Made by a program: the position numbers and the translations under genes
Part shown: positions 18,249 to 26,275 of the stretch, piece after piece
How the letters are laid out: each line of letters begins with the position of its first letter
Position numbering within the stretch: position 1 is the stretch's first letter
Origin: Roseburia sp.
GTDB taxonomy: Bacteria; Bacillota; Clostridia; Lachnospirales; Lachnospiraceae
Direction: 5' to 3'
DNA length: 64,000 nucleotides
Assembly (NCBI GenBank): GCA_017937095.1
Contig: JAGBEG010000007.1
Span: 62,001-126,000, forward strand
The notes under the pieces: generated by a model
The model's database searches: none
What the model saw: the letters and a program-made list of their open reading frames with translations, nothing else
Told to the model about the DNA's origin: nothing

Positions 18249-20207
18249 ATGGAGAAAACAGATTTAAGATACTTAAAGAGCCTGTCGAATCAGTATCCGA
18301 CGGTTGCGGCGGCGGCGACAGAAATTATCAATCTGCAGGCGATTTTGAGCCTTCCAAAGGGCACGGAGCATTTTATCACGGATATACACGGCGAGTACGA
18401 CCAGTTTCAGCATGTGATCCGCAACGGCTCCGGCGCAATTAAGCGGAAGATTGAGGAGGAGTTCGGCAACGCGATCGGTGCGGCAGAGAAGAAGGCAATC
18501 GCGACGCTGATTTATTACCCGGAACAAAAGATGGAGCAGGTATTGAAGACGGAAGAGAATATAGAGGACTGGTACAAGGTGTCTTTGTACCGCCTGATTC
18601 GAATCTGCAAGAGCGCTTCGTCCAAATATACCAGATCGAAGGTCAGAAAGGCGCTGCCGAAGGATTTTGCCTATGTCATTGAGGAGCTTCTGACCGGAAG
18701 ACCGGATGTCTCCGATCAGGAGGCATATTATAATGAAATTATCAATTCAGTGATCCGCACGGGAAGGGCAACGGAGTTGATTATTGCGTTCTGCAATCTG
18801 ATCCGTCGCCTTGTCGTGGACCATCTGCATGTGGTCGGTGATATTTTTGACAGGGGACCTTATCCGAATCTTGTCATGGATACGCTCATGCAGCACCACT
18901 CGGTAGACATCCAGTGGGGCAACCACGATATTTACTGGATGGGAGCGGCGGCGGGAAGCCAGGCGTGCATTTGCAACGCGATCCGCATTTCCGCAAAATA
19001 CGGCAATCTCAATCTCTTAGAGGACGGCTACGGCATCAACCTTGTGCCGCTGGCGCGCCTTGCGATGAGCAAATACGACAACGACCCGTGCACCTGCTTT
19101 AAGCTGGATTACCGCGAGGATGAGTACGACGTCAGGGACGCGATGCTCGACGAGAAGATGCATAAGGCAATCACGGTTATCCAGTTCAAGCTCGAAGGGC
19201 AGATGATTAAGCGAAATCCGGATTTCGGGATGGAAGGGCGTCTGCTTTTGGACAAGATCAATATAGAAAAGGGAACGGTGTGTGTGGAGGGAAAGGAATA
19301 TCCGATGAAGGATGTGAATTTCCCGACGATCGACTGGGAGAATCCTTATGAGCTGTCTGCGGAGGAAGCGGACGTCATGGAGCGCATCACGATGGCATTT
19401 TTAAACTGCGAGAAGCTCCAGCGCCACGTGCGGTTTCTCTTTACGCAGGGAAGCCTCTATAAGGTGCACAACGGCAATCTGCTCTATCACGGCTGCGTGC
19501 CGATGAACGAGGACGGCAGTTTTACCCGTGTGAAGGTCTACGGAAAGGAATACTCCGGCAAGGCGCTTTATGATGTGCTTGAGAATTATGCGAGAAAGGG
19601 TTACTATGCGATCGATCCCGAGGAGAAGAAGAAAGGGCTTGATATTTTGTGGTTCATCTGGGAGAACCAGAATTCCCCGGTGTTTGGAAAGGCGAAGATG
19701 ACGACGTTCGAGCGCTATTTTGTCGCGGATAAGAAGACGCATGAGGAACCGAAGAATCCGTATTACAGGTTGCTTGAAAATGAGGAGATCGTCAACCGGA
19801 TTCTGGCGGAATTTGGTCTGGAAGGCGCGGAAGCGCACATTATCAACGGGCATATTCCGGTCGAGGCAAAACGGGGCGAATCCCCGGTGAAATGCGGCGG
19901 CAAGCTGCTCATCATCGACGGCGGCTTCTCCAAGGCGTATCAGTCGAAGACGGGAATTGCGGGTTATACATTGATCTATAATTCCTACGGGCTGGTGCTC
20001 GCGGCGCACGAACCGTTCGAATCGGTGGAAAAGGCGGTGCAGGAGGGAAGCGATATTGCATCCCACACCATTCTTGTACAGCATGTGGTGCGGCGCAAGA
20101 CAGTCGCGGACACGGACATCGGAAAGGAATTAAAGTCGTCTATCGAGGATCTGGAAGCGCTTCTGGATGCATACAGGGACGGCGTGCTGGTGGAAAAAAT
20201 TAATTAA
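18249..20207 (+). CDS. fbp: Class III fructose-1,6-bisphosphatase
   Basis: Dephosphorylates fructose 1,6-bisphosphate in gluconeogenesis. At 652 residues it has the length of the Firmicutes-specific class III enzyme, a metallophosphoesterase. Visible metal motifs are DIHGEYDQF near residue 45, VGDIFDRGPYPN near 197, WGNHDIYWMGAAAGS near 222, and NGHIPVEAKRGESPVKCGG near 535. An upstream GTG/ATG in frame (18192) was rejected because AAAGGGGAAG at 18233 serves the ATG at 18249. Single gene, followed 9 bases later by nfo. Confidence 0.95.
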   Translation: MEKTDLRYLKSLSNQYPTVAAAATEIINLQAILSLPKGTEHFITDIHGEYDQFQHVIRNGSGAIKRKIEEEFGNAIGAAEKKAIATLIYYPEQKMEQVLKTEENIEDWYKVSLYRLIRICKSASSKYTRSKVRKALPKDFAYVIEELLTGRPDVSDQEAYYNEIINSVIRTGRATELIIAFCNLIRRLVVDHLHVVGDIFDRGPYPNLVMDTLMQHHSVDIQWGNHDIYWMGAAAGSQACICNAIRISAKYGNLNLLEDGYGINLVPLARLAMSKYDNDPCTCFKLDYREDEYDVRDAMLDEKMHKAITVIQFKLEGQMIKRNPDFGMEGRLLLDKINIEKGTVCVEGKEYPMKDVNFPTIDWENPYELSAEEADVMERITMAFLNCEKLQRHVRFLFTQGSLYKVHNGNLLYHGCVPMNEDGSFTRVKVYGKEYSGKALYDVLENYARKGYYAIDPEEKKKGLDILWFIWENQNSPVFGKAKMTTFERYFVADKKTHEEPKNPYYRLLENEEIVNRILAEFGLEGAEAHIINGHIPVEAKRGESPVKCGGKLLIIDGGFSKAYQSKTGIAGYTLIYNSYGLVLAAHEPFESVEKAVQEGSDIASHTILVQHVVRRKTVADTDIGKELKSSIEDLEALLDAYRDGVLVEKIN

Positions 20208-20216
20208 CGGAGAGGA

Positions 20217-21053
20217 ATGGATATGCTGATTGGAAATCATCTCTCGGCGTCGAAGGGATATGCGGCAATGGGAAGGGCGGCAGTCGCGCTGGGAGCGAAT
20301 ACATTTGCATTTTTTACGAGAAACCCGCGCGGTGGAAAAGCGAAGGAAATCAACCCCGAGGATGTGAAAAAGCTGCTTTCGCTGATGGAGGAAGAGCAAT
20401 TCGGAAAGCTGGTCGCACATGCGCCCTACACGATGAATCTGTGCGCGGCGAAGGAAGAAATCAGACAGTTCTCGAAGGATATGATCGCGGACGATCTGGC
20501 GCGGATGGAGTATACGCCGGGCAACTACTATAATTTTCACCCGGGTTCCCATGTGGGACAGGGCGCCGAGCGCGGCAAGGAACTGATCGCGGAAGCGTTA
20601 AATGCGGTGCTCACCGAAGAGCAGACGACGACCGTACTCTTAGAGACCATGGCGGGGAAGGGCAGTGAGGTCGGACGAAGCTTTGAGGAACTGCGCGATA
20701 TTCTGGAGCGCGTCACATTAAAGGATAAGATGGGCGTCTGCTTTGACACCTGCCATGTATGGGATGCGGGATATGATATTGTAAATGATCTCGACGGGGT
20801 GTTAAAGGAGTTTGACGAGATCATCGGATTGAACCGTCTTATGGCGGTACACTTTAACGACAGCATGAATCCGTGCGGCGCGCACAAGGACCGCCATGCG
20901 AGGATTGGCGAGGGGTGTATCGGGGCGGAGGCGATGCGGCGCGTGGCGACGCACCCGCTGCTTGCGGGAAAGCCCTTTATTTTAGAGACGCCGAATGACG
21001 ATGAGGGCTACAGACGGGAAATCGCTCTGGTGCGTGAATGGGCCAAAGGGTGA
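20217..21053 (+). CDS. nfo: Endonuclease IV (AP endonuclease)
   Basis: Cleaves DNA at abasic sites in base excision repair, a zinc-dependent TIM-barrel enzyme. In 278 residues it shows [11 protein letters not shown] at the start, [64 protein letters not shown] and FILETPND, containing the metal-ligand His, Glu and Asp residues in their usual order. ATG codons at 20217 and 20223 are both possible; AGAGG spacing slightly favours 20223. Probably cotranscribed with fbp. The last 25 coding bases are duplicated 50 bases downstream. Confidence 0.95.
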   Translation: MDMLIGNHLSASKGYAAMGRAAVALGANTFAFFTRNPRGGKAKEINPEDVKKLLSLMEEEQFGKLVAHAPYTMNLCAAKEEIRQFSKDMIADDLARMEYTPGNYYNFHPGSHVGQGAERGKELIAEALNAVLTEEQTTTVLLETMAGKGSEVGRSFEELRDILERVTLKDKMGVCFDTCHVWDAGYDIVNDLDGVLKEFDEIIGLNRLMAVHFNDSMNPCGAHKDRHARIGEGCIGAEAMRRVATHPLLAGKPFILETPNDDEGYRREIALVREWAKG

Positions 21054-21091
21054 CGGGGATTCCCGTGGAAATTGCTTTGGTGCGTGAATGG
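21017..21091 (+). repeat. Imperfect tandem duplication of the nfo 3' end
   Basis: GGAAATCGCTCTGGTGCGTG at 21017 recurs as GGAAATTGCTTTGGTGCGTG at 21067, each followed by AATGG, a 50-base period spanning the nfo stop codon. Confidence 0.85.
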
Positions 21092-21108
21092 ACAGAAATG
21101 GAATTATC

Positions 21109-21137
21109 TTGACAATTTAACGGGTATAAGATAACAT
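21109..21137 (+). promoter_or_regulatory. Promoter upstream of the binding-protein gene
   Basis: TTGACA at 21109 and TAACAT at 21132 with 17 bases between. A terminator-like hairpin follows about 30 bases after the predicted start. Confidence 0.6.
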
Positions 21138-21170
21138 GAAACTATAAAAATGTGTACAAAAAACATGACA

Positions 21171-21195
21171 AAAATGCCAGATTCTCTGGCATTTT
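21171..21195 (+). terminator. Terminator or attenuator between nfo and the binding-protein gene
   Basis: AAAATGCCAGA pairs with TCTGGCATTTTT around a TTC-like loop. It may end the fbp-nfo transcript, or attenuate the promoter at 21109. Confidence 0.8.
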
Positions 21196-21222
21196 TGCTA
21201 CATTGACCGCCAGAGATATACT
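21195..21222 (+). promoter_or_regulatory. Second possible promoter, after the hairpin
   Basis: TTGCTA at 21195 and TATACT at 21217 with a 16-base spacer; it would allow expression independent of the hairpin. Confidence 0.4.
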
Positions 21223-21251
21223 GACAACACTGACGTTACGAGGAGAGAAGT

Positions 21252-22694
21252 ATGATGCATGGAAAGTACAGGGCGCTTTGTGCCGTGATGGCAATGAGCA
21301 TGGTGGTGTTTGCAGGCTGCGGGGAGACGTCGCCGCTGGACGCCGGGAATCCGGTTACGATCGAGGTATGGAATTACTATAACGGAGATCAGCTCACTGC
21401 CTTTGACAGTCTGGTGGAGCAGTTCAATGAGACTGTCGGAAAAGAGAAGGGTATTATCGTAGAGAGCAAAAGCCAGGGCTCTGTCAACGATCTTGAGACG
21501 AATGTACTTGCCGCCATCAGAGAAGAGGTAGGCGCTGCGGAGATGCCGGATATTTTTATGGCGTATGCAGATACGGCGTATACGGCGGATCAGCTTGGCG
21601 TTGTCGTCGACTTAAAGGATTATCTGACGGACGAAGAAATCGCGCTTTATATAGACAGCTATATCAAGGAGGGGGATTTTGACGGAAGCGGGGAGATCAA
21701 GATTTTCCCGACGGCAAAGTCCACGGAGCTGCTGGTCTTAAACAAGACGGACTGGGAAGTATTTGCTTCCGAAACGGGAGCAGATTATGACGACCTTGCA
21801 GATATCGAGGGACTTGTCGCGACAGCGGAGCGCTATTATGAATGGACGGATGCAAAGACGCCGGATGTGCCAGATGACGGAAAGGCGTTTTTCGGAAGAG
21901 ACGCTATGGCAAACTATATGCTGGTCGGAAGCATGCAGCTTGGCACGGAGATATTTTCCGTGTCGGACGGTGAGATGACGCTTGATTTTGACAAGGACAC
22001 CGTCCGGAAATTGTGGGATGATTATTATATTCCGTTTATCAAGGGGTATTTTGCAGCGACAGGGCGGTTCCGCAGCGACGATATCAAGACAGGCAATATT
22101 ATTGCATATGTAGGCGCTTCTTCGGGCGCGTCGTTCTTCCCGGATATTGTCAGCACAAGTGACGCCGAAAGCTATCCGATTGAGATGGAAGTACTTCCCT
22201 GCCCGCAGTTTGCAGGCAGTGAAGACTATGCGGTGCAGCAGGGTGCGGGAATGGTCGTGACGAAGGGCAGCGAGGCGGAGATTTATGCATCCGTGGAGTT
22301 TTTAAAATGGTTTACGGCGGATGAGCGCAATATTTCGTTCTCCGTGCAGTCGGGCTACATGCCGGTCACGAAGACGGCAAATGATAAGAATGCCATTTTA
22401 AACAGCGGCGCAGAGATAAGTGCAGGGATGGAAAAGACGCTTTCGGTGGCGGTGGATACGGTCAACGGGAATCAGCTTTATTCCACAAAGGCGTTTGAGG
22501 GCGGAACAGAGGCGCGCAGCGTCTTGGAATACGCCATGAGCGACAGGGCAGAAGCCGACCGTGAGGTGGTAGTTGAAAGACTGCAGGAGGGGCAGAGCCT
22601 TGAAGAGGCGACAGCGGATTTTAGCTCTGATGCATATTTTGATGCGTGGTATCAGGCTGTCTTAGAACAACTGCAGGCATTTGAGAGCAGATAA
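21252..22694 (+). CDS. Lipoprotein extracellular solute-binding protein, no transporter nearby
   Basis: A 480-residue secreted lipoprotein: the signal peptide ends in a lipobox, VVFAGCG, with the Cys near residue 23. The mature part resembles family 1 solute-binding proteins for sugars (VTIEVWNYYNGDQLTAFDSLVEQFNE at the start; MPDIFMAYADTAY; the C-terminal SVQSGYMPVTK segment). No permease or ATPase gene is adjacent. Instead a membrane GGDEF/EAL receptor follows after 16 bases, so the protein may present its ligand to that receptor instead of, or as well as, an importer. The start could be either of two adjacent ATGs (21252, 21255), with GAGGAGAG upstream. Confidence 0.85.
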   Translation: MMHGKYRALCAVMAMSMVVFAGCGETSPLDAGNPVTIEVWNYYNGDQLTAFDSLVEQFNETVGKEKGIIVESKSQGSVNDLETNVLAAIREEVGAAEMPDIFMAYADTAYTADQLGVVVDLKDYLTDEEIALYIDSYIKEGDFDGSGEIKIFPTAKSTELLVLNKTDWEVFASETGADYDDLADIEGLVATAERYYEWTDAKTPDVPDDGKAFFGRDAMANYMLVGSMQLGTEIFSVSDGEMTLDFDKDTVRKLWDDYYIPFIKGYFAATGRFRSDDIKTGNIIAYVGASSGASFFPDIVSTSDAESYPIEMEVLPCPQFAGSEDYAVQQGAGMVVTKGSEAEIYASVEFLKWFTADERNISFSVQSGYMPVTKTANDKNAILNSGAEISAGMEKTLSVAVDTVNGNQLYSTKAFEGGTEARSVLEYAMSDRAEADREVVVERLQEGQSLEEATADFSSDAYFDAWYQAVLEQLQAFESR

Positions 22695-22710
22695 ATGCGA
22701 GGTGGGGTAT

Positions 22711-25692
22711 ATGTCTGAAACGAAGAAGGACAGAACAATTTTCCGTGTGATTTTATTCCCGCTGCTAAGTGTGCTTGCATTTGAGGTGCTGTTCATGATG
22801 GCGGCAATCCAGTTGGGCGGGGTGATCGGGCGGCTGAATCAGAATGCGCAGGATATGCTTGCCAGGCAGACAGAGAACCGGGAGCATTATCTGGTAGATG
22901 AAATGACCGATAACTGGTCCAATCTTGATATGCTCTCGTCGGAGATTGACGCTAAGGTACAGAGCCGGTTGGAGCAGCAGCAGTTGTCGCTTGCGGATCT
23001 GAACAGCGGGAATGCGGACTGCGTGGATCTGCTTAAGGACATTTATCCTGATCTGATCAGTACGATGTACAATAAGCAGGTATCAGGCATTTTTGTCGTG
23101 TTAAATACCAGCGACCTGGACGGCGCGGACGTTCCGGAGACGATGCCCGGCATTTACCTGAGAGACTTAGATCCAACGGCGACGCCGTCAGAGCGGAACG
23201 CGGATCTTCTGCTGGAGCGCGCTCCGGTTGATCTGGTTTCGTCGGGACGCATTGCGACGGATGCGGGATGGCAGCCGGCGTTTTCTAAGAGTGACAGTGT
23301 GGATCAGGCGTTCTTTTATAATCCATTTCAGGCGGCATATCTCGACGACCGGATGCTGGAAGCGGAAAACTACGGCTATTGGACGACAGAGCCCTACAGT
23401 CTGTCCGGGACGGGGCGGTCGTCTATCGCCTATTCGGTCCCGCTCATTCTGGATGACGGAACGGTCTACGGTGTGCTTGGAATCGAACTGCTGACCGATT
23501 ATGTGGAGTCGCTGCTGCCGGCTTTAGAGCTTTCGGACGACAATCAGGGAGCGTATCTGCTGGCAACGGTTTCCGGGGATGAGACGCTCTTAAAACCGGT
23601 AGTTCTTTCGGGCGACATGCTAAAGCTTTCCGATATCAGCGGGGAGGGGGTTGCGCTCTGCGGGGACGGCAGTGAGATCTGTGATGAGAACGGTGAGTAT
23701 TACGGCGAGGCAAGACGGCTGGTCATCTACAATAGTCATGCGCCCTTTGACGGGGACAAGTGGTATCTGGTGGGAATCAGCTCCAGGGAAAGCCTGTTTG
23801 CTTTTTCCAGACAGATACAGGCGCTGCTGCTGTTGTCAATCGTCATGACATTTGTTATTGGTCTGGCGGGCATTCTTCTGGTGAGTTATCGCCTTTCAAA
23901 GCCAATCCGTCAGTTGTCCGATGAGGTGGAGAAGGCGCAGAGGGATAATAATCTGCCGGAACTGTCTGCGACCGGCATCCGTGAGATCGATCAGTTCGCG
24001 ACCTCCATTTCCTATCTGGGCAGGGAGGTAGTGGAGGCATCCACGCGTTTCTTAAGCATTATGGATATGGTAAGCGTGGAGCTTGCCGGGTATGAGCTGC
24101 AGGAGAATACGCAGAGCGTTTACGTGACAGATAACTATTTCCCGCTGCTGGGGATGAACGATGTTGATGTTGACAGCCTGACGCCGGAAACATTTATGAA
24201 ACTGCAGAAGGAGATCAGGGAGAAGTTCTTTTACTCGGTATCTGAGGATGGAAGTACGATATACAGTGTGCCGCAGGCGGGCGGCACGGTGCGGTATCTG
24301 CGCTCTGAGTACAAGGAGCAGGACGGCCGCCGCGTCGGAGTGATCGAGGATATCACGGCGTCCGCACTGGAGAAGATGCGGATTGAGAGGGAGAGAGACT
24401 GTGATAATCTGACGAAGCTCTATGCGAGAAGAGGCTTCCGGAGAGAGGCGGACGCACTTTTCCTAAAGCCGGAAACCTTAAAACATGCAGGGCTTCTGAT
24501 GATCGATCTGGACAATCTGAAATCGACGAACGACAGATTCGGTCATAATTTTGGCGATCTGTATATTCAGACGGCAGGCAGATGCTTTGTGGAAAATACG
24601 CCGGAGGATACGCTGTGCGCCCGCATGTCGGGAGACGAGTTCGTTGTATTGTTCTATGGATATGACAGCAGGGAAAGCATCCGGGAGAAAATCGACGCGC
24701 TTTATGAAGCAATCGGCAAGGTCTCTTTTGTCCTTCCAAACGGAGAGAATATGGGACTCAGCGCATCGGGTGGCGTCGCGTGGTATCCTGAGGACAGCAC
24801 GGATCTGTCCGAACTGATGAAATATGCTGATTTTGCAATGTATCAGGTAAAGCGCTCCAACAAGGGCGTACATAAGGAATTTGACGCCGGAGGCTTCCGG
24901 CAGCAGGTGCTTGCAAATCAGCGCAGGCTGGAATTGCATCAGATGTTAGAGACGGGAAATGTAAACTATCATTTTCAGCCGATTTTTGAATGCCAGGAAG
25001 GAAAGACTTATGCCTATGAAGCGTTGATGCGCGTGCCGTTTCAGACGCTTGGCTCGCCGGAGACGGTCCTTCGTGTCGCGCGTGAGGAAGGACGGATGCA
25101 CGATATCGAATGTCTTACGTTTTTCCGCGCGTCGGAATGTTATAAGGCATTGCTGGAGCAGGGAATCGTGGAACAGGACGCCCTGCTGTTCATCAATTCC
25201 ATTGCAAACGAGTCTATGACCGAGGAGGAGGAACGGCAGTATCACGAGGAATTTGAGATGCTGCAGCAGCGTATCGTGGTCGAGATAACGGAAGCGGAAC
25301 ATATGGATATAGAGCTGGTGCGCCAAAAGAGCAAGGTCGAGGGCTTTTCCGGTATGTTCGCGCTCGACGATTACGGAAGCGGCTATAATACGGAAATCAA
25401 TCTTCTGGAACTCCACCCGTATTTTATCAAGGTGGATATCAGTATTGTGCGGGATATTGATTCCGACTACAACAAACAGCAGATTGTAAATAATATCGTA
25501 ACCTATGCCCACAAGCGGGATATGCTTGTTGTGGCGGAGGGGCTGGAGACGGCGAAGGAGCTTGAGATGGTGCTGGAACTCGGCGTGGATTTATTGCAGG
25601 GCTATTTCCTTGCGCGTCCGGGCGAGACGCCGCCTGCCATTAGTGAGGATGCATTGAGGATTGTCAGGGAGCACCGACCGGACTTAGGATAA
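22711..25692 (+). CDS. Membrane receptor with Cache-like sensor, HAMP, GGDEF and EAL domains
   Basis: A 993-residue cyclic-di-GMP enzyme. Transmembrane segments at about 12-35 and 370-392 bracket a 330-residue extracellular sensor, probably a double Cache domain. HAMP (about 390-440), a PAS-like segment, GGDEF (about 570-730) and EAL (about 745-985) follow. The GGDEF motif reads SGDEF with no RxxD inhibitory site visible before it (TPEDTLCARMSGDEF). The EAL domain keeps YEALMR, FINSI, VEITE, LDDYGSGYN, FIKVD, VAEGLET and LLQGY, so phosphodiesterase activity is likely. The ATG at 22711 has GAGGTGGG upstream. It is paired with the upstream binding protein. Confidence 0.92.
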   Translation: MSETKKDRTIFRVILFPLLSVLAFEVLFMMAAIQLGGVIGRLNQNAQDMLARQTENREHYLVDEMTDNWSNLDMLSSEIDAKVQSRLEQQQLSLADLNSGNADCVDLLKDIYPDLISTMYNKQVSGIFVVLNTSDLDGADVPETMPGIYLRDLDPTATPSERNADLLLERAPVDLVSSGRIATDAGWQPAFSKSDSVDQAFFYNPFQAAYLDDRMLEAENYGYWTTEPYSLSGTGRSSIAYSVPLILDDGTVYGVLGIELLTDYVESLLPALELSDDNQGAYLLATVSGDETLLKPVVLSGDMLKLSDISGEGVALCGDGSEICDENGEYYGEARRLVIYNSHAPFDGDKWYLVGISSRESLFAFSRQIQALLLLSIVMTFVIGLAGILLVSYRLSKPIRQLSDEVEKAQRDNNLPELSATGIREIDQFATSISYLGREVVEASTRFLSIMDMVSVELAGYELQENTQSVYVTDNYFPLLGMNDVDVDSLTPETFMKLQKEIREKFFYSVSEDGSTIYSVPQAGGTVRYLRSEYKEQDGRRVGVIEDITASALEKMRIERERDCDNLTKLYARRGFRREADALFLKPETLKHAGLLMIDLDNLKSTNDRFGHNFGDLYIQTAGRCFVENTPEDTLCARMSGDEFVVLFYGYDSRESIREKIDALYEAIGKVSFVLPNGENMGLSASGGVAWYPEDSTDLSELMKYADFAMYQVKRSNKGVHKEFDAGGFRQQVLANQRRLELHQMLETGNVNYHFQPIFECQEGKTYAYEALMRVPFQTLGSPETVLRVAREEGRMHDIECLTFFRASECYKALLEQGIVEQDALLFINSIANESMTEEEERQYHEEFEMLQQRIVVEITEAEHMDIELVRQKSKVEGFSGMFALDDYGSGYNTEINLLELHPYFIKVDISIVRDIDSDYNKQQIVNNIVTYAHKRDMLVVAEGLETAKELEMVLELGVDLLQGYFLARPGETPPAISEDALRIVREHRPDLG

Positions 25693-25699
25693 AATCTGA

Positions 25700-25728
25700 T
25701 TGCATTTTCACATGGGGTGTGTTATACT
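25700..25728 (+). promoter_or_regulatory. Promoter for the structured leader RNA
   Basis: TTGCAT at 25700 and TATACT at 25723, spaced 17 bases, just after the GGDEF/EAL stop codon. Predicted start near 25735. No comparably good promoter is seen between the terminator at 26062 and the decarboxylase gene. Confidence 0.7.
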
Positions 25729-25734
25729 TCAAAT

Positions 25735-26061
25735 CACATGAATGCGAAACGTTTTTCATGCAAATATTTGCCCACCAAGTGATTGGTTAAGCCCATACGG
25801 ACAGGCGGGGCAGCTGCCGATTGTGGAATAATCCACGTTATTGATTGAGTTAGGAGCTCAAATTTTATAAGTTGATGACAATTGCGGCATGGCGCTGTAG
25901 TTGCCTACGAATCGTATGCGATAGAGATATCACTTGTGAAACGGTCAATAAGAGTAGTAAAAGCAAATATTTGCTGGCGAAGGCGCCAATTTTGACTCTG
26001 AAAATAGTTTTTGCAGCATGTAGGGAAGATGTACATAAAGTATGACTATGGAAATATGACA
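25735..26061 (+). ncRNA. Unassigned structured RNA or leader upstream of the polyamine operon
   Basis: About 330 bases with no credible coding frame, between a promoter and a terminator. Local stems include ACCAA/TTGGT near 25775, GTGGA/TCCAC at 25823, TTGAG/CTCAA at 25845, and the GGCGCC palindrome near 25983. The 12-base palindrome GCAAATATTTGC occurs twice, at 25760 and 25963, so each copy can fold on itself or pair with the other. The GGACAGG at 25799 could pair with the CCTGTC arm of the terminator. No match to tmRNA, RNase P, T-box, cobalamin or GEMM consensus was found by eye. It could be an independent RNA of a known class (raiA or 6S should be tested) or a riboswitch-like leader. Confidence 0.6.
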
Positions 26062-26092
26062 AAGACAGGTGATGTATACACCTGTCTTTTTT
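26062..26092 (+). terminator. Terminator ending the structured RNA (possible attenuator)
   Basis: AGACAGGTG pairs with CACCTGTCT, followed by six T residues. It lies 184 bases before the arginine decarboxylase start and may be conditional. Confidence 0.92.
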
Positions 26093-26264
26093 GCGCGAAT
26101 AAGCAGAGGAAGATGGAAAAAGCAGGCGGGTTTCTGCTTGCAGAAAAGCCGGACTGTATTTTTCCATCTGACGAGCAACGCGAGTTTCAGACAAAGTCTG
26201 AAACCTGCTTATTCGCGCAGGGAACAGGTTGGAATCGCACTTCGGCGAATAAGCAGAGGAAAGG
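26093..26264 (+). promoter_or_regulatory. Alternative-pairing element overlapping the decarboxylase ribosome site
   Basis: GCGCGAATAAGCAG (26093) is perfectly complementary to CTGCTTATTCGCGC (26205). A second copy, GCGAATAAGCAGAGGA (26245), identical over 16 bases to 26095-26110, lies directly on the ribosome binding site AGAGGAAAGG. The central antisense segment can therefore pair with either copy. Inner stems GATGGAAAAA/TTTTTCCATC, TTTCTGC/GCAGAAA and GTTTCAGAC/GTCTGAAAC stabilise the first arrangement. Pairing with the second copy would mask the ribosome site. Confidence 0.7.
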
Positions 26265-26275
26265 ATCATAAGCTC

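Noticed and set aside
21252-25692. ABC sugar transporter operon
   Set aside because: Only the binding protein is present; the next gene is a GGDEF/EAL receptor and no permease or ATPase is nearby.
25735-26061. c-di-GMP riboswitch, tmRNA, RNase P RNA, cobalamin riboswitch or T-box
   Set aside because: The conserved words of these classes (for example the GEMM core, the T-box GGGTGGNACCGCG word, the RNase P GAGGAAAGTC word) were not found, although the neighbouring GGDEF/EAL gene made a c-di-GMP switch worth checking.
26069-26275. N-terminal extension of the arginine decarboxylase
   Set aside because: The extension is encoded by terminator and leader inverted repeats, has a repeated RISRG motif from the repeated DNA, and lacks a ribosome site.
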